From Mercenaria mercenaria (Eukaryota; Mollusca; Bivalvia; Venerida; Veneridae): a DNA stretch of 64,000 nt. The notes under the pieces were generated by a model. That model had not been told where the DNA came from, made no database searches, and saw only the letters and a program-made list of their open reading frames with translations. The stretch covers positions 26,567,501 through 26,631,500 of the forward strand of contig NC_069365.1 of assembly GCF_021730395.1 (NCBI RefSeq). The letters are read 5' to 3'. Both the position numbers and the translations under genes were made by a program. Of the stretch, positions 59,419 through 64,000 are shown in pieces (positions within the stretch are counted from its first letter, which is position 1; each line of letters opens with the position of its first letter).

Positions 59419-60882
59419 AAACAAGAGGACCATGATGGTCCTGAATCGCTCACCTGCCCCCACATGAACTGAGTATGATGTCGTTTTTTCTATTATTTGA
59501 CACAGTGACCTAGTTTTTGAGCTCGTGTGACCTACTTCTGAACTTGACCTAGATATCATCAAGATAAAAATTCTGACAAAGTTTCATGAAGATCCATTGA
59601 AAAATATGGCCTCTAGAGAGGTCACAAGGTTTTTTTATTATCTGACATAACAACCTAGTTTTTGAAGGCATGTGACCCAGTTTTGTACTTGACCTAGATA
59701 TCATCAAGGTGAACATTCTCATTAATTTTCATGAAAAATATGGCCTCCAGAGAGGTCACAAGGTTTTTCTATTTTTAGACGTACTGACCTAGTTTTGACC
59801 GCATGTGACCCAGTTTCAAACTTGACCTAGATATCATCAAGATGAACATTCAGACCAACTTTCATACAGATCCCATGAAAACTATGGCCTCTAGAGAGGT
59901 CACAAGGTTTTTTCTATTATTTGACCTACTGACCTATTTTTTGTCCGCATGTGACCCAGTTTCAAACCTGACCTAGAAATCATCAAGATAAACATTCTGA
60001 CCAATTTTCATGCAGATCCCATGAAAAATATGGCCTCTACAGAGGTCACAAGGTTTTTCTATTATTTGATCTACTGACCTAGTTTTGGATCGGACGTGCC
60101 CCAGTTTCGAACCTGACCTAAATATCATCAAGATGAACATTCTGTCAAATTTTCATGCAGATCCCATGAAAAAAATGACCTCTAGAGAGGTCACAAGGCT
60201 TTTCTATTATTTGACCCACTGACCTAGTTTTTGACCGCAGTTGACCCGGTTTCTAACCCGACCTAGATATCATCAAGATGAACATTCTGATCAATTTTCA
60301 TACAGATCCAATGAAAAATACGGCCTCTACAGAGGTCACAAGGTTTTTCTATTATTTGACCTACTGACCTAGTTTTGGACCGGACGTGACCCAGTTTCGA
60401 ACTTGACCTAGATATCATCAAGATGAACATTCTGACCAATTTTCATGCAGATCCCATGAAAAATATGACCACCAGAGAGGTCACAAGGATTTTCTATTAT
60501 TTGACCTACTGACCTAGTTTTTGATGATACGTGACCCAGTTTCGAACTTGACCTAGATATCATCAAGATGAACATTTTGACCAATTTTTATGAAGATCCA
60601 TTGAAAAATATGGCCTCTAGGGAGGTCACAAGGATTTTCTATTTTTAGACCTACTGACCTAGTTTTGGACCGCACATGACCCAGTTTCAAACTTGACCTA
60701 GATATCATCAAGATGAACATTTTGACCAATATTCATAAAGATCCCATGAAAAATGTGACCTCCAGAGTGGTCACAAGCAAAAGTTTACGCACGCACGGAC
60801 GGACTGACGGACGGACGACGGACGACGGACGCTGCGTGATCACAAAAGCTCACCTTGTCACTTTGTGACAGGTGAGCTAAAA
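59419..60882. mobile_element. Non-autonomous DNA element with ~145 bp repeats, inserted in the LINE
   Basis: The ends ACAAGAGGACCATGATGGTC and GACAGGTGAGCTAA match in inverted order the element at 11277-12434. Inside are about nine units of about 145 bp containing TTTGACCTACTGACCTAG, GACCTAGATATCATCAAGAT and CTAGAGAGGTCACAAGG, then a stretch of GACGGACGG repeats. Removing it restores LINE codons RPLLKTDLDFK across the junction (CTTTTGAAAACAGACC). The short A-rich target duplication cannot be measured exactly. Confidence 0.8.
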
Positions 60883-61322
60883 AACAGACCTTGATTTCAA
60901 AAAACTACAGGCCTGTATCAAACCTACCTTTTGTCTCAAAAGTATTGTAAAGAGTAGTAGAAAAACGCATTGAGTGCCACATGACTTCGAAGAACCTACA
61001 TGAACAGCACCAGTCTGCATACCGAAAGCATCACTAGACAGAAACTGCACTTCTCAAAGTTCAAAATGATATTCTTCAATCCCTGGATCAAAACGAAATC
61101 ACAATTTTGGTAATGCTTATCAGCTGCGTTTGATACTAGTATCGACCATGAAACGTTGCTAAAACGCTTGGAATAGGACTTCGGGATCATTGGCAATCCA
61201 CTACAGTGGATGACTTCTTATGTAATGACCGCTACCGCTAACAGTCTCAGTAAATGGCGAACTGTCTACTCCAGTCAACATGAAATACAGTGTACCACAA
61301 GGATCTGTCCTAGGACCGAAAG

Positions 61323-61640
61323 TTGCATTGGCTTCCGGTTCAGCACCGAATTGAGTTAAAAATCTTGACACTAACATACAAAGCCATGCACAATGAATCT
61401 CCCAAGTACATTGTCGATATGCTGGACATGTACAAGTTTCGTAGAGACTTAAGGTCGGCAAATGGCCCGGTATCTTTGGTTGTACCGGGGAGTCTAATAG
61501 TAAAATATGGTGATAGAAGTTTCAAGCATGCAGCTCCAAAGCTTTAGAATGTCCTTCCAGCAAACATCAGAGATTCAAGCTCACTGTCCGCATTTAAAAA
61601 ATCTTTGAAAACGCATCTCTTCCACACATGTTATATAAAA
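61323..61640 (+). pseudogene. LINE C-terminal segment
   Basis: LHWLPVQHRIELKILTLTYK, then KAMHNESPKYIVDMLDMYKF, YGDRSFKHAAPKL and, after a stop, LPANIRDSSSLSAFKKSLKT. This is the conserved last part of CR1/L2-type ORF2 proteins. It directly follows PQGSVLGPK, so the RT catalytic half is missing. Confidence 0.85.
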
Positions 61641-64000
61641 TAACAAAATCTGAAATACTGTTGAAATAATAAATAATAATTCCGTACTTTCTCAAGTTTA
61701 CTAAGTAAATGATGTTAAATGCCAGCTTTACACTTACATATGTGCACATTTTGAAGTGTAGAAAAGTCAAAAAAGTAAAGACAGGCCTATAATATAACAT
61801 AAACATAAAACCTGTGAAAAATGTTATCAGAAAAAAGATTTGTATCACACTTCCTATCATAATCTAGGTATTCTTGACTTTAACCGGAGCACGTTATAAA
61901 CATTTTGTCTTCAAATGGTACCTGTACCCTCCGTGTGTAGTAGTCTTTCACCAGGTGATCCTTTCCTTGCCGCCAGGAAATGTTCATGTTTGTGATTTTA
62001 GACTAGTATTTTTTTCATATTACATTCGACATTAAGAAGTGAGATTCGTATCATGGATCTAATGGCTGGACAAATTGCATTTCATTAAATATACTTCAAT
62101 GTGTACAGTCAACAAACTAAAAGCAGTTATAGAGTATTTACCTGTCAAATTTATACAAGTTTTATGGATAAATAAACTTATCAATACGCACTGTCATGAC
62201 AAAGCTATAATCTGCACATTGTAAGTACATTTATTTCAGGTAAATCCAGAAAAGCTATTTTCTGACCTCGAGTTCAGTTCTAATGATATACGTCTAAAAT
62301 TCAAAAATAGCACAGAAGTTCGTCCTGAAACTGTAACTGTTTTACTTTGTCTAGGTATGTCGGATCTTCAAACAAGTTACTTTCTGACTATAACTAATAA
62401 CACGCCAATGTAAGCCTCATTAATCTCTCTTAACTGTCGAATAACTTTTCCCTTGAACCTTTCTAGTGTAATAGTGTTTTACCAGTTTCTCTATATAGGT
62501 AACTTCTACTTTCTAGTTCGAAGCATTATTTCTTGACTTGGTGTTGTTGCATTTTCTCATCCTTTGGGAACTTCGAGGTTTCTGTTTAATAAACGTTTTT
62601 TTTTAGTTGTTGGCGACGTTAAACATGGAACCGACACTATCATAGGTCATTTGGCAACATTCCAGCTTTCCATGATGTAGGGACCATGCGCCTCTATTTC
62701 AGACACGGGCGGACACGTGGGCACGTAGTATCATCGACCTTCCATATGCTACCTGCATGTCATCCTCATATGAAAACAATCCTCCCAAGCGAGGGTTACA
62801 GCTGTAATCGAACATTATTTCAATTTCACTTGAAGATTTTAACACTTCCAATGATACTCATTTTTGGACGTTGTCATATACTCCAATATTCTAAGATAAC
62901 AGAAATACGAAAGAAAACTGTAGCACTTTGTCTCGGTTTGTCGAATCTTCGAAACAGAAAATCATGTTATGTTATCTTTAGCTGCCAAGTATATTTTTGT
63001 TTAACTTTCCGAATGTAACTGTCACTTCATATTGAGGCGCGAATAAATGATCAGTAGTTAATTTTTTCCGTTTCATACTAATATATGGCTACAAAAGACA
63101 CGATAGGCAAACAAATGTCAAAGCGCTTTGAACCATGTACTCAATGACTTGGCAACAACATCAACACGTGCCCGACAAAACAGCCCAAAGTTGTAATATT
63201 AAAGCAGTTCAATCCCAGTTGACCTTGAGAGCAGGCTTTACATATTTGTTTAATTTTGACGATGAAAGAGAAAGTTCTGATAAGAATCAGTACCTTTGAT
63301 GTGAGTGCAAAGTCTTAGCTTGGCTTTGTCTGAAAAGATATTATTGTTATAACCTGACACAGATGGGTGAAATATGTAACTGACATCTAGCTGCATATTA
63401 AGCATACTTATCATGCATTCAACGTGCATTATGGCATTAGTCTGGTTTTTACTAATAATTCATGTAATAATGGCAAAAAGCCTTTGATTTTGTCTGTTTC
63501 CTATATAGTAGTATAGTAGTAGCTGCAGAACTGTTTCATACTTTGTTTTAAACATTACTTGGTTTGATAAGCGTTTGTTTTGGTGTAACTGCATACTTAA
63601 CAGGACTGTCTGTAGCCTTAGCTGTCAACAATCAGAAGGTAAATGCAAAACTAAAGTGTAAATGATACTAACCTGCAATTGTAGTAATACTTATTGTATA
63701 ATCACATTGTCACCCTGACATTTAATCTTTTCGGACAATTCTAAATAAGACGTGTTTCCTATCTGCATATTTTGTTTAGAAGGAATGTTGGCTATACGGT
63801 CTGTGTTTAAGGAAACGGCAGACCTTACTTTTAAGTTATATTGCAATTTACAAATAGGAATTATTCATAAATTAAACCATACATGTATACAGTATATGAT
63901 GTTGTGTTGTGTTGTTAGATTTTGTGAATTGTCAGACGATTAATTCTATGAAGCCATTACAGATACTCGGTAAATCACTATTAGATATATTTAGAGAAAC
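61641..64000. other. Anonymous sequence with repeat-like segments
   Basis: No supported gene. Two segments, near 62320-62400 (ACTTTGTCTAGGTATGTCGG) and near 62925-62965 (CTTTGTCTCGGTTTGTCGAA), resemble each other and, weakly, 46370-46400 in the duplicated unit. 62605-62830 contains GGCGACGTTAAACATGGAAC and GACACGGGCGGACACGTGGG, probably another old repeat. Confidence 0.4.

Larger units (their letters stand above)
57540..61640 (+). mobile_element. CR1/L2-type LINE, decayed, with two later insertions and an internal RT deletion
   Basis: In order: a basic Arg/Gly-rich segment (RGTRGGIRKLSRVWDTNKG) at about 57580; the start of an apurinic-type endonuclease (NEFDVVAITDTWNG at about 58218); more endonuclease with HVGGDILGVVITR (58674); a linker (58760-59210); KNYRPVSNLPF around 60900 in shifted frame; RT with HQSAYRKHH, ILQSLDQNEITILV and FDTID-like blocks (61005-61160); and PQGSVLGPK near 61300. 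It then jumps directly to the C-terminal segment LHWLPVQHRIELKILTLTYK (61323) and KYGDRSFKHAAPKL, ending near 61635. The part holding the catalytic FADD block is deleted at about 61318. Numerous stops make it non-functional. Clade assignment is inference from these motifs. Confidence 0.85.

Overview
The window is animal nuclear DNA: intron-split genes with GT-AG junctions, two nuclear tRNA genes, non-LTR retrotransposons, tRNA-derived SINEs, palindromic MITEs and many minisatellites. The repeat types (a SINE with a conserved middle ending in GGGTTTAACGCCG, piggyBac-like MITEs, transposons filled with ~145 bp tandem repeats, CR1/L2-type LINEs) look like those of a bivalve mollusc. That placement is inferred from repeat style, not proven.

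1-9.8 kb holds the 3' half of a plus-strand gene for a single-pass membrane protein: half of a CUB domain (4087-4223), the rest of the CUB domain plus a Thr-rich stalk (6377-6628), then a transmembrane helix and cytoplasmic tail (8240-8574, stop at 8572). Its introns are packed with minisatellites, a LINE copy, and a foldback-type transposon (4767-6007) with a 6 bp target duplication.

9.8-22 kb has no gene that I can support. It holds a 44 bp minisatellite, several MITEs and two larger non-autonomous DNA elements. A tRNA-Leu(UAG) gene lies at 22008-22089 on the minus strand.

22.6-35.7 kb holds a complete eight-exon plus-strand gene. Its exons join in frame into a 409-residue protein that I cannot name; short Tyr/Lys modules and a Pro-rich tail suggest a ciliary or sperm microtubule protein. 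Its introns carry a 24 bp array, a 73 bp array, an antisense tRNA-Arg(UCG) and several decayed tRNA-like sequences.

35.7-57.5 kb shows no coding gene. It is built from two adjacent copies of a roughly 5-7 kb non-coding unit (42861-50046 and 50047-55320), with older partial copies at 38.6-41.1, 42.4-42.7 and 56.3-56.7 kb. 57.5-61.6 kb is a decayed CR1/L2-type LINE into which a SINE and a DNA transposon have inserted. 61.6-64 kb is anonymous repeat-like DNA.

The most notable signal is that at least two, probably three, intronic minisatellites are made from the intron-exon junctions themselves. The 37 bp array before the CUB exon repeats its 3' splice site and first codons; the 73 bp array after exon 6 of the second gene repeats its last codons and 5' splice site; the ~42 bp array after the CUB exon starts at that exon's donor. 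A second signal is that the internal arrays of two transposon families are dense in nuclear-receptor half-sites arranged as DR1 or DR2.
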